From: CAYLNH01 sp964384625
GTDB lineage: Bacteria; Verrucomicrobiota; Lentisphaeria; JABSQK01
Assembly (NCBI GenBank): GCA_964384625.1
Contig: CAYLNH010000206.1
Location: forward strand, 1-13,230
Length of the DNA stretch: 13,230 nucleotides
Direction: 5' to 3'
The stretch's first letter is position 1; the number at the start of each line of letters is the position of its first letter. The translations under genes and the position numbers were made by a program. Under the pieces are notes generated by a model. It was not told where the DNA came from and searched no databases. It worked only from the letters and a program-made list of their open reading frames with translations. Below, in pieces: positions 4,625 to 12,051 of this stretch.

Positions 4625-6916
4625 ATGGATATGCAGCGAATTGATGATGGATACAGCGTTTGCGCCGGGCGATGCGGCGATGACTGGTATGCTGGTGTGC
4701 TGGTGCTGGAGGACCGGGAACTGGCGTTCATCGAGGGCAACGCTGCCGACACCTATGACGAACGACTGCAATGGTGGCGCACTTGGGACACGGCTGCCGG
4801 CGCACCGACAAGAGCCATCAAGCTGGTCCGTTCAGACGGCAGTGACCAAGTGATTGCGTCCGCCGACCGGATCATCGGTCCGGTCTGTCCGAAGGAAGCC
4901 GTCGATTCGCCGGTGCTGGCGTGGACTGAGCGGCACGGCGATGGCTGGCAGTTGATGCTGCACCGCGACGGCAAGACAAGGACCATCCATCGGCGGGCCG
5001 GCGTGCTGCGACAGCCGCAGGTTGCGCAGACGCCCAAAGGGCTGGTACTCGGAGTGGAGTGCGACGACTCCAACGGCGATTACCAGACGGTACTGCTCAG
5101 CGAGGCCGGTAATGAGATCTTCCGCACGAGCGGAGCGAAGGCGAAGCTGTGTGCCGCCGGTAAGGACCTCCTGCTGCTGACCGAACAGCCGACACCGGAT
5201 GGTGTCACTCTCAAGCTGCAGTGGATCGCTGACGGGCAGGTATTGGACGGGCAGCAATTGGCTGAAGGGGACTATCTGTTCAACGCGGACATCGCCTGGT
5301 CGGTTGCTGACAGCTGTGCCTACATTGTTGGTGAGAGCACGCCGGCATTGGGCTACGGCAACCAGATCGGGCTGCATCGAACGATTCATGTCTGGCAATA
5401 CCGGGACAGGGCCGTTACGGCTTTCCCGGAAGGCGGCAACGAACTGCCGATCAAGCAGTCCTCGTTTGGCTCGCTGGGACCGGAGAATCGCGCGCCGATC
5501 CAGGCGCAGGTCCTCCTGGCCGGTGACAAGCCGACCATCTGCTTCAAGCGGTTTCGATATTTCAAACACAAGACCTTCGGCTGGGACGTGCTGTGGAGTC
5601 GGTTTGACGGTGCGCACTGGCAGACCCCGGAGCGGCTGACGCCCAACTTGTCGGCACCGGATACTTCCTGGGCCGTCCTTCCGTCAGCGGACGGCTTCAT
5701 CGGGTTTTTTCCGGCACACGACAACGACGGCGGCCCCGGCCGCAGCACGGATTTCCGTGTGGAGATCATCCGATTCACGAAGGACAGGGTTCTGCCGCTG
5801 GTTGACGTGCCGGCAGAAAACGAAGCGCCGTACACCATGCCGTTCGCGGTAAAGAACTTCATGCCGACACCGGCGGCATTGCCGGATCCCTATGAAGGAC
5901 GCACACTGATCTGGGGCGACCTGCACGTGCACACGACCCACTCGCAGTGTGTCGCGGCGGTGGACGGCAATCCCGAAGAGAACATCCGATTCAACCGCGA
6001 CGTGCTGGGGTGCAAGGTCTTTACACTGACGGAGCATACGCCTTGGATCACCGGGCCGAACAGCATGTGGGCCTACGACCAGTTGGAAGCGATTGCGGGC
6101 GACGACGGCGTTGTGATTTATGGTTCGGAGCCGGGCATGCATGGCGTCCGCCACACAAACTGGTACACACGCGACCGAAAGACGTTCGATCGGTTGCAGC
6201 GCATCTTCCTGGCGCAGAAGCGGGATCTCCAGAACACCATGCGCCACGTTCGCGAGGAACTGCCGCCGGGTTCGGTTTTCATGTTACGCCACTTCCACGG
6301 CCAGCCGATTCCGGACGAACAGATCCCGCAGAGCTTCGACTCGCAGCTCGAAGTCGCCATGGAAGCCATGCAGGGCCGGGTCAATGCCATGCTGTGCGCA
6401 GACAACGGCTTTGACAAGGCGCCGATCTTTCCGACGCCATTCCTGAATGCCGGCTGCAAGATCGGGCTGGTCGGCGGCACGGACCATTATCGCCGCGGGC
6501 CGAACCATCATTGTCTGACCGGCTTCTGGGTGAAGGACGTCAGCGCTGACGGCGTCTGGGAGGCATTGCGCAACCGCTATACGATCGCCATGTCCGACAG
6601 CAGGGTGGCGATGGCGACAATGTTGAACGGTGCGCCGATGGGTGAGTCCGTCGAAGTCAGCAACGGCGCGGAAATCCGTGTCCAGGTGCAAGCCAGTTGC
6701 GGCCACACGATTCGCCGAGCAATGCTGATCCGCGACGGGGAGTTCCTGCCGTGGCAGGAGATCGCCGCCACGTCAGCCACCTTCGAACTGGCGGATCCGG
6801 ACGTCGGTCCCGGCGCCCATTGGTACGTGCCCACGATCGAAGTCGAGACCACCATCGGCGACGACACCGTCGGCTACTGCCATGCTTCCCCGTCCTTCGT
6901 CTTTATCCCGAAATAG
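4625..6916 (+). CDS. Propeller-like N-terminal domain fused to a PHP (DUF3604-like) metal-dependent phosphoesterase
   Basis: This is a 763-residue protein. AAGGAG at 4613-4618, six bases before the ATG, fixes the start; the open frame reaching back to 4472 is non-coding in character. Residues 1-420 show repeating beta-strand/Trp-Asp-Gly units such as RFDGAHWQTPERL, consistent with a beta-propeller. Residues 425-690 are a PHP domain: GDLHVHT with His434 and His436, TEH with His471, Glu502 in GSEPGM, LRHFHG with His556/His558, and GGTDH with Asp620/His621. These match the metal-ligand motifs of PHP phosphoesterases, and the GVRHTNWY and GVWEALRNR segments resemble DUF3604 proteins. The last 70 residues look beta-rich. 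No signal peptide is visible. It presumably hydrolyses a phosphoester, with the propeller perhaps holding a glycan; the substrate is unknown. The divergent AraC gene is its likely regulator. Confidence 0.82.
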   Translation: MDMQRIDDGYSVCAGRCGDDWYAGVLVLEDRELAFIEGNAADTYDERLQWWRTWDTAAGAPTRAIKLVRSDGSDQVIASADRIIGPVCPKEAVDSPVLAWTERHGDGWQLMLHRDGKTRTIHRRAGVLRQPQVAQTPKGLVLGVECDDSNGDYQTVLLSEAGNEIFRTSGAKAKLCAAGKDLLLLTEQPTPDGVTLKLQWIADGQVLDGQQLAEGDYLFNADIAWSVADSCAYIVGESTPALGYGNQIGLHRTIHVWQYRDRAVTAFPEGGNELPIKQSSFGSLGPENRAPIQAQVLLAGDKPTICFKRFRYFKHKTFGWDVLWSRFDGAHWQTPERLTPNLSAPDTSWAVLPSADGFIGFFPAHDNDGGPGRSTDFRVEIIRFTKDRVLPLVDVPAENEAPYTMPFAVKNFMPTPAALPDPYEGRTLIWGDLHVHTTHSQCVAAVDGNPEENIRFNRDVLGCKVFTLTEHTPWITGPNSMWAYDQLEAIAGDDGVVIYGSEPGMHGVRHTNWYTRDRKTFDRLQRIFLAQKRDLQNTMRHVREELPPGSVFMLRHFHGQPIPDEQIPQSFDSQLEVAMEAMQGRVNAMLCADNGFDKAPIFPTPFLNAGCKIGLVGGTDHYRRGPNHHCLTGFWVKDVSADGVWEALRNRYTIAMSDSRVAMATMLNGAPMGESVEVSNGAEIRVQVQASCGHTIRRAMLIRDGEFLPWQEIAATSATFELADPDVGPGAHWYVPTIEVETTIGDDTVGYCHASPSFVFIPK

Positions 6917-6958
6917 GGGAGTTTGGCTACAAAGAGTCACAAGAATTCACAAAAGGGA

Positions 6959-6997
6959 GATGCGTCACGGATCGTGCGCAGCACTATGCGACGCATC
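6959..6997. repeat. 8-bp inverted repeat downstream of the PHP gene
   Basis: GATGCGTC (6959-6966) and GACGCATC (6990-6997) are perfect inverted arms around 23 bases. No T-run follows, so it is not a clear intrinsic terminator. It starts the roughly 1-kb stretch (6917-7958) that has no large gene. That stretch contains this repeat, the hairpin pair at 7016-7099, a possible small gene at 7151-7417, the repeat at 7641-7658 and the hairpin cluster at 7709-7821. Confidence 0.5.
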
Positions 6998-7015
6998 GTT
7001 GGTACTGGTCATGCA

Positions 7016-7099
7016 GGCCCGTAGGGGCCGACTCAAGGTGGCCGGTGGTGGTAGCCCCCCGGTACCGTGACGTGCCGCAAGTAAAGCCCCGTCAGGGGT
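7016..7099 (+). repeat. GC-rich intergenic hairpin-pair element
   Basis: It opens with GGCCC-GTAG-GGGCC (7016-7029) and closes with GCCCC-GTCA-GGGGT (7086-7099, one wobble pair). A G/C-rich middle contains GGTACC (7061-7066). Paired short hairpins of this look, around a CCCGGGTACC-like core, are familiar from planctomycete and verrucomicrobial intergenic regions; that resemblance is from memory and unverified. No open frame of coding character covers it. Confidence 0.5.
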
Positions 7100-7150
7100 G
7101 ATGCAATGCTTTGTACGTTCCTGCGACTCAGCAATGCCACGAACCGGGAC

Positions 7151-7417
7151 TCACCAATGCATGATCCTGAAGTATGTGCCCACGAGGGACCGATCAACTT
7201 GGATCAAAGGCTGGTAGGCGGCAACAAAGGCCCTGTTTGTCCAGCTGTCCGAAAGCCATCTGATGACACCATCCGGGCCGCCAGCGGGCTTTTCATACAT
7301 CTCCTCTGAGTGTGCGCGTGAGGCGTGGTGCGGCCGCAAGACCAGGGCGTACGATCCACAGTACAAGAGAGAGGCGGCGGCGAGCATGATGGGTACATTT
7401 CGTTTTGTGAACTTCAT
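7151..7417 (-). CDS. Possible small membrane-anchored protein of unknown function
   Basis: An 88-residue frame starts with a basic tip (MKFTKRN), then one hydrophobic segment (about residues 9-26). A charged, Pro/Gly-containing stretch follows (27-50), and then a C-terminal half with WLSDSW and AYQPLIQVDRSLVG. The layout of N-terminal anchor plus short soluble tail is protein-like, and codon third positions are G/C-rich. No Shine-Dalgarno sequence stands before the ATG, and no family could be named. It runs opposite to the flanking PHP and mannosidase genes in an otherwise gene-poor kilobase. It could be a true single-pass or secreted small protein or a chance frame. Confidence 0.45.
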   Translation of the reverse strand: MKFTKRNVPIMLAAASLLYCGSYALVLRPHHASRAHSEEMYEKPAGGPDGVIRWLSDSWTNRAFVAAYQPLIQVDRSLVGTYFRIMHW

Positions 7418-7640
7418 GGATCAGTGTCGCGATTCAGCGATGTATGCCAAAGCGGTGCGACTCCGCTTCAAGTGCAATTGTGATTGCGCTGGCGGCGACG
7501 TGCGTCGTCGCTTTCTGATCTGCGAACTTACCCAAACTGGGGTCTTTTTGCAAGACCATCTTCCGTAAGGGGCACGGGCCCGAGAGCATAGCAGCCTGAG
7601 AAGCCCCAGGAACAATGAATCTCCCTCGACCCGAGCACTG

Positions 7641-7658
7641 AAGGTGCGAAAGGTGCGA
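7641..7658. repeat. 9-bp tandem duplication
   Basis: AAGGTGCGA is repeated exactly twice (7641-7649 and 7650-7658). It lies in the gene-poor stretch just before the hairpin cluster at 7709-7821. No function can be assigned. Confidence 0.7.
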
Positions 7659-7708
7659 AACATAGGATGCCATTGAAACGCGACAGGCAAACACAACTCC
7701 CATATCAC

Positions 7709-7821
7709 GCGCCTTTGGCGCTCCCGGGGGGTGATGCACGTGAAATGCGGGGCGGTGCCCCACGCTGGTATGTTGTGGGCCTTCGGCCCCTGAGGGTCGG
7801 ATCCGGGGGCTTGCGCCCCCG
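7709..7821 (+). repeat. Cluster of four short GC-rich hairpins
   Basis: Four perfect stems lie within 113 bases: GCGCC-TTT-GGCGC (7709-7721), GGGGC-GGT-GCCCC (7749-7761), GGGCC-TTC-GGCCC (7777-7789) and CGGGGGC-TTGC-GCCCCCG (7804-7821). The last has a TTGC loop and a following CGGAG, as in the hairpin at 499-517. Such density suggests a structured RNA or a composite intergenic repeat ahead of the mannosidase gene. No RNA family was recognised. Confidence 0.6.
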
Positions 7822-7918
7822 CGGAGCTTCCGCCTTCCGGCAGTCTCTTACCTCTGCAGACGCTGCGGGTAGTCAGCTCCCCGCGAATAGCGAAATGCCG
7901 GAGTGGTACTAGGGTAAG

Positions 7919-7954
7919 ACTCCTCCTTATTGAGAGAATTAACCGTCGAGGAGT
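7919..7954 (+). promoter_or_regulatory. Inverted repeat that can mask the mannosidase ribosome-binding site
   Basis: ACTCCTC (7919-7925) is perfectly complementary to GAGGAGT (7948-7954), which contains the whole Shine-Dalgarno sequence of the gene starting at 7959. The loop is 22 bases. If the stem forms, translation would be reduced. It may be chance, since anti-Shine-Dalgarno words are short, but a similar arrangement precedes the URO-D-like gene. Confidence 0.4.
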
Positions 7955-7958
7955 TCCT

Positions 7959-10529
7959 ATGGGTACCGAGCAAGGCGTGCATGTAATTGCCACGCAGCAT
8001 CTGGACGTTGCCTGGTTGTGGGCCCGAGCGCCGTATGGCGAAGAGGTCATGCGTCTGTGTTTCGAGCGCGCCATCGAGATGGCCGAAGCCGATCCGAGTT
8101 TTGTGTTCTCGCGTTCGACTGTGTGGTCGTTCTGGGTGATGGAACAGAAATACCCGGAGCTGTTCGAGAAGATCAAGGAATGCGTCGCCAACGGCCAGAT
8201 CGAATTGTGCGGTGGCGAGTGGGTCGAGCCGGATCACTTGATCCCGGGCGGCGAATCGCTGGTGCGCCAGTCGGCGTTGGGCCAATGGTACTACCTGGAG
8301 ACATTCGGCAAGTGCGCCACGGTTTGCTGGGATCCCGATATCTTCGGGCACCCGCATTCATTGCCGCAGATCATCAAGAAGTGCGGCATGGACGGTTTTT
8401 ACTCGCATCGCTGCCGGCCGCAGGACGATGACGGCAAGCCGCTGCACCAGTTCATCTGGGAAGGGCCGGACGGCTCGCAGGTGATGTACCTTGCCGGCAC
8501 CTGGGTGCGGGCGCCCGAAGCCGAAGCCATCGGCAACGCGCTGGAACATCAGAGGAATCAGGAGTTGCCGGCGGCGCATGTGGTGACTGGACTGGCGTCC
8601 GACCGCCGCATCACGATGCAGGTCGACTGGGTGCCGCTGCCGAAACAGACCGGCGAGGAACTGGAGCTTGCGTTCTGCAAATGGTCGGCCGCCGACGACG
8701 TGCTGGCGGACATGCAGGCGTACGCCGACAAACTTCCCGTGGTCAAGGGGGAGTTGGGTTTCCAGTTCACCGGGACGTATACCTCGAACATCTTTAACAA
8801 GAAAACGAATCGTGCGGTCGAGGCTCTCCTGGTCGATGCCGAAAAGGCGGCCGCCTGGGCCTCGTGTTTCGATTTCCGCTATCCGGCGGAGCAGTTGCGC
8901 CAGGCCTGGCGCGATCATTGCGTGAACCAGTTCCATGACATCATCTGCGGTTGTTCCGTGGCGGATGTGCATCGTGAGGACCGGGAGTTGTGGGCGGACG
9001 TGATCCGCCGCGCCGAGTATGCCCGGGATGAAGCTTTGGCTTATCTCTGCGATCGTATCCATGCGGCGATGCCGGAGCAGGACGACGACGGCGACGTGAT
9101 GGCGGTGTTTAACCTGTTGTCGTGGTCGCGGCAATCGGTGGTGGAAGTGGAACTGGCTGCGGGCGAGACGCTGATTGCCGCGACGCACTTCGGCGATCCG
9201 CTGCCGGTGCAGATTACCGGGGGCGATGGCCGGCGAACCGCGCTGGTGCAGCCGCCGGAAGTAGCCGGGGTCGGCTACGAACTGGTCGAGTTCCACCGGC
9301 GCCCGGCCAGGGAAGAGTCGATGCCTGTCGGCGCCGAACTGGTCATGGAGAATGCCGCGGTGCGCGTCGAGTTCGACGAAACCACCGGCGAGATCATCAG
9401 TCTGGTGAACAAGGCGACGGGCGACGAAGAGATCCGTGACGGCGGCCGCGGGAACAAGCTGCTGTTCCTCGAAGACAACGAACAACGGATGCCCGCCTGG
9501 AACATTGCGTACAGCGGCAAGACCTTCGATGTCGACACCGTGTCGGTGGAATTGACCGAGGCCGGTCCGATCCGACAGACTGTACGTGTTGTCCGGCAGG
9601 TGCAGCTGTTGGACGCCGGCCCGCCGACCACCATCACCCAGGATATCCGGCTGTATGCCGACTCTTCCGTGATCCGTTTTGATACGCATGGCGACTGGCG
9701 GGCGGCGGAGGTAATGGTGAAAGCCGTGTTCGACCTGGCGTTCGAAAGCGAAACGTCGGTGTCGGAAGCGCCGTATGCCGCCATCGAACGCGACCTGACT
9801 GAACGCGTGGTGGGCCGCGCCGGCGATGCCGACACGGCGGCTGAGGATGCCGGGAATCCGGACAAATCGTTCGAGGAACAGCCGGACTCCTATATGCAGA
9901 GGTGGCTGGATCTTTCGGACGGTCATCGCGGTATGCTGTTCGTCAGTGATGCCCTGTACGGCTACGATGCCAAGACCGATCAGGTCCGCCTGAGTCTGAT
10001 GCGGGCGCCATTGGATCCGTCGGACATGCTGAACGACGCGGCGCGGCCAATGGCACGGGCGCACACTGGGCTTGGACCGTTCTCGTTTTCTTACGGCATT
10101 GTGGCCCACGAAGGCAACTGGCAGGATGTCGACGCCCCCCGGCTCGGGTGCGAGTTCAACCATGACCTGCTGGTGCGCCCGGTCAGAGACGGTTACGAGG
10201 AATCCGGCGTCTGGCGCGACTGGTGGGATACCAAACACGCGGCGCCGGACGAGATCCCGCTGTACTTCATCGAGACCGTCCAGAGCAAAGGCTCCCTGGT
10301 GACCGTGGTCAAACGTGCCGAAGACGGCAACGGCCTGATCCTGCGCATTGTAGAAACGCGCGGCGTCGGGGATGTGGTCAGGATCCGCTGCCACGAGCGG
10401 CTGCAGGCGGCGGACGCAACGGATCTGCTCGAACGCAACCGGCCCGGTGAGCAGGTCCACCTGGACGGCGCCGACATCGAGGTGACAATGACTCCGTGGG
10501 AGATCAAGACCGTCCGGATTCGACTCTGA
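7959..10529 (+). CDS. Glycoside hydrolase family 38 alpha-mannosidase
   Basis: This 856-residue protein has the full GH38 layout: catalytic domain (about 8-270), helical middle domain (about 280-375) and C-terminal beta-sandwich (about 400-856). GH38 enzymes release alpha-linked mannose using a zinc ion and a retaining mechanism. The signature residues are present. HLDVAWLW gives His14 and Asp16; PDIFGH gives Asp127, the expected nucleophile and metal ligand; NQFHDIICG gives His326, the fourth ligand. CGGEWVEPD (84-92) is the familiar glycan-binding stretch. No signal peptide is seen, so it should act in the cytoplasm on imported oligosaccharides. The start is set by GAGGAG at 7948-7953, five bases upstream. 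It converges with the URO-D-like gene 32 bp away. Linkage specificity (alpha-1,2/1,3/1,6) cannot be read. Confidence 0.93.
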   Translation: MGTEQGVHVIATQHLDVAWLWARAPYGEEVMRLCFERAIEMAEADPSFVFSRSTVWSFWVMEQKYPELFEKIKECVANGQIELCGGEWVEPDHLIPGGESLVRQSALGQWYYLETFGKCATVCWDPDIFGHPHSLPQIIKKCGMDGFYSHRCRPQDDDGKPLHQFIWEGPDGSQVMYLAGTWVRAPEAEAIGNALEHQRNQELPAAHVVTGLASDRRITMQVDWVPLPKQTGEELELAFCKWSAADDVLADMQAYADKLPVVKGELGFQFTGTYTSNIFNKKTNRAVEALLVDAEKAAAWASCFDFRYPAEQLRQAWRDHCVNQFHDIICGCSVADVHREDRELWADVIRRAEYARDEALAYLCDRIHAAMPEQDDDGDVMAVFNLLSWSRQSVVEVELAAGETLIAATHFGDPLPVQITGGDGRRTALVQPPEVAGVGYELVEFHRRPAREESMPVGAELVMENAAVRVEFDETTGEIISLVNKATGDEEIRDGGRGNKLLFLEDNEQRMPAWNIAYSGKTFDVDTVSVELTEAGPIRQTVRVVRQVQLLDAGPPTTITQDIRLYADSSVIRFDTHGDWRAAEVMVKAVFDLAFESETSVSEAPYAAIERDLTERVVGRAGDADTAAEDAGNPDKSFEEQPDSYMQRWLDLSDGHRGMLFVSDALYGYDAKTDQVRLSLMRAPLDPSDMLNDAARPMARAHTGLGPFSFSYGIVAHEGNWQDVDAPRLGCEFNHDLLVRPVRDGYEESGVWRDWWDTKHAAPDEIPLYFIETVQSKGSLVTVVKRAEDGNGLILRIVETRGVGDVVRIRCHERLQAADATDLLERNRPGEQVHLDGADIEVTMTPWEIKTVRIRL

Positions 10530-10540
10530 AGAGCGGACGG
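10510..10540. repeat. Inverted repeat across the mannosidase stop codon
   Basis: CCGTCCG (10510-10516) and CGGACGG (10534-10540) form a perfect 7-bp stem with a 17-base loop containing the TGA stop (10527-10529). It sits just before the convergent URO-D-like gene ends at 10562. There is no T-run, so a terminator role is only possible, perhaps acting on both strands. Confidence 0.4.
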
Positions 10541-10561
10541 CAACGTATCGCCGGGGAAATC

Positions 10562-11797
10562 TCAGGCGCCGACGACTTCCATGGCGATCCTCGCCCACTC
10601 GAACAGACGTTCCGGCTTGTAGCCGACGGTGCTGATATCTTTCTGGATCAGCTCCAGCGGACAGTTGTGCCTGGCGCAGATGTCACGCGTGGTCGTGAGA
10701 TACTTGCGAATGTAGTCGGCATCGAAGGAGGTCCCGGCGAGCAACGCCGGGTTCGGCTTGCGTGAGTAGACGTAGTCGGCGCCGATCTCTTCGGCGCCGC
10801 GTTCTTCAGCGACCCAGGGGCTCATCGATACTTTGCGGCAATGGGGGATTTTGCGGACCTGCTCCATCTTGCCGTGCAGCGGTTCGCAGCAGCCGTAGTA
10901 TACCAGTCCGAAGCGTTCGCAGATGCGGGCGGTGTATTGCACTTCGAACTCGTCGTACATCGCCGGTGAGACAGTGCCGAGCATCTGAGCCAGACCGAAC
11001 ATCCAGCGGTCCCGGCAGCGCGGCTTCTCCGGATCATAGCCGTCAGCCGGCAGTTCGTCGGTGAAGGCGCCGGTGCAATGGATCAAGCTTTGCGGTCCGC
11101 AGAGCAGTCCCTGTTCTTCCAGTTGATCCAGCATCCTGAGATAGCCGTCGGTCATGCGGCCGACGAGTTTGTGCATATACTCCGGCCGATCGATGATGCC
11201 GAAGAGCGCGTCCTCGACACTCATCCAGGTACTGATCGGATCCCAAAGCGACAGGTAGGGCGCTATGCCTTCGGCCCGCACTTCCAGCAGGCCGTCGAAC
11301 AATTCGTGGGCAACGCCAAGGCGTCGCTCGGTCTCGGCGGCGTCATGGCTGATCTGCGGGACCTTGATCTTCTCCAGATCCGCTTCCGTCTGGAACTGGT
11401 TGGTGTACGCGTGGCCAACGACGCCGCTGGTCGGGTCGGTTACCGCGACTTCCTCGTCGATCTTGATGCCGAAGCCGGTGTTGGTTATTGCCTTCGGGAT
11501 GCGGATGAACGCGTCCACCACCATATCAACGGGGAAGTGTTCCCATTGGAAGAGGATGCGCCGGAGATGATTCTCATAGCCGCGGCACTCGGGATCTTCA
11601 CAGTGCAGCGGGAATTCGTTGTCGATTCCCATCTCGTTCCAGCAGACCTGGTCGATGGTGACCATGGGCCGCGACGGCCGCAAACCGTTCAAATCGCGCC
11701 ACAGCCTGCGCTTCTCGTCCTGTATCGGCAACGCCGCGATCTCGGCAACGCGGGCGGCGAGTTCGCGGACGGCCTGGATGTCCTTTGGGGTCGGCAT
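10562..11797 (-). CDS. URO-D-superfamily protein, probable non-haem (methyltransferase-like) branch
   Basis: This 411-residue protein resembles the large uroporphyrinogen-decarboxylase-like family common in gut and environmental Lentisphaerota and Firmicutes. It is longer than HemE (about 350) and lacks the HemE N-terminal signature. Readable family features include PISTWMSVEDALFG in the middle (about 188-201) and YYGCCEPLHGKMEQVRKIP near 300-318. A final helix with RLFEWARIAMEVVG follows. Relatives include corrinoid methyltransferases (MtaA/MtbA type) that use a zinc site; here an IHCTG and a GCCE segment could hold metal, but the H-x-C pattern is not intact. The activity, perhaps methyl-group removal, is inference. 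The start follows AAGGAG (11806-11811) by eight bases. The gene converges with the mannosidase and is divergent from the SGNH gene. Confidence 0.75.
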   Translation of the reverse strand: MPTPKDIQAVRELAARVAEIAALPIQDEKRRLWRDLNGLRPSRPMVTIDQVCWNEMGIDNEFPLHCEDPECRGYENHLRRILFQWEHFPVDMVVDAFIRIPKAITNTGFGIKIDEEVAVTDPTSGVVGHAYTNQFQTEADLEKIKVPQISHDAAETERRLGVAHELFDGLLEVRAEGIAPYLSLWDPISTWMSVEDALFGIIDRPEYMHKLVGRMTDGYLRMLDQLEEQGLLCGPQSLIHCTGAFTDELPADGYDPEKPRCRDRWMFGLAQMLGTVSPAMYDEFEVQYTARICERFGLVYYGCCEPLHGKMEQVRKIPHCRKVSMSPWVAEERGAEEIGADYVYSRKPNPALLAGTSFDADYIRKYLTTTRDICARHNCPLELIQKDISTVGYKPERLFEWARIAMEVVGA

Positions 11798-11811
11798 AGG
11801 AGGTACTCCTT
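11798..11811 (-). promoter_or_regulatory. Shine-Dalgarno hairpin before the URO-D-like gene
   Basis: On the minus strand the leader reads AAGGAG-TAC-CTCCT-ATG. The ribosome site AGGAG is followed after three bases by its exact complement CTCCT, directly against the start codon. A small 5-bp stem could hide both the site and the start. A longer version of the same idea is seen at 7919-7954 before the mannosidase gene. Confidence 0.45.
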
Positions 11812-11919
11812 ATGGTGGACGCATTGGGGTATACCGGCGGAACGGTAGTCGGGGGATGGAAGCAGGTCCAGCCCGAACGGCGGAAGTGCCGTGGAAATCC
11901 GGTGCCGGCGGCATAACCG

Positions 11920-11953
11920 TTCGGCTTCTCGAAGCCGAAGCGGCGAAGCGCCG
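11920..11953. repeat. Two adjacent hairpins in the divergent control region
   Basis: TTCGGCTTC (11920-11928) / GAAGCCGAA (11931-11939) is a perfect 9-bp inverted repeat with a two-base centre. It is followed by CGGCG (11941-11945) / CGCCG (11949-11953) with an AAG loop. They lie in the 254-bp gap between the divergent URO-D-like and SGNH genes. No gene is visible in that gap. Confidence 0.6.
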
Positions 11954-11978
11954 AAAAGGGCATCCGAAAGGTTGCCCG

Positions 11979-12023
11979 GATCAAATGGCAGCGTAATTGT
12001 GAATCCATGTATCTGGTTTGATC
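11979..12023. promoter_or_regulatory. Candidate operator dyad upstream of the SGNH gene
   Basis: GATCAAA (11979-11985) and TTTGATC (12017-12023) are perfect inverted arms, 38 bp centre to centre, in the divergent control region. They could be half-sites for a regulator or a chance match. No clear -35/-10 pair was found nearby. Confidence 0.3.
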
Positions 12024-12051
12024 GTCTTAATGCCATAGAAGGAGCGTTGCG

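Noticed and set aside
3859..4644. 261-codon plus-strand frame opposite the AraC gene
   Set aside because: It is antisense to clear cupin and HTH motifs and has no family features.
4399..4752. N-terminal extension of the AraC protein to a start at 4752
   Set aside because: The extra 118 residues are Ser/Pro/Arg-rich low complexity and overlap the leader and coding start of the divergent PHP gene. 299 residues is the normal family length.
4832..5617. 261-codon minus-strand frame opposite the PHP gene
   Set aside because: It is antisense to the propeller-like domain and has no start signal or motif.
7421..8191. 256-codon minus-strand frame from the intergenic region into the mannosidase gene
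   Set aside because: It overlaps the GH38 start in antisense, is low in complexity and crosses several hairpin repeats.
8358..10598. 746-codon open frame on the minus strand opposite the mannosidase
   Set aside because: It mirrors the GC-rich codon pattern of GH38, has Arg/His-heavy text and no recognisable motif. The plus-strand gene has full catalytic signatures and a ribosome site.
10562..11797. Haem-pathway uroporphyrinogen decarboxylase (HemE)
   Set aside because: The protein is too long, lacks the HemE N-terminal signature, and no tetrapyrrole gene is nearby.
11078..11848. 256-codon plus-strand frame opposite the URO-D-like gene
   Set aside because: It is the antisense image of a gene with family features and a good ribosome site.
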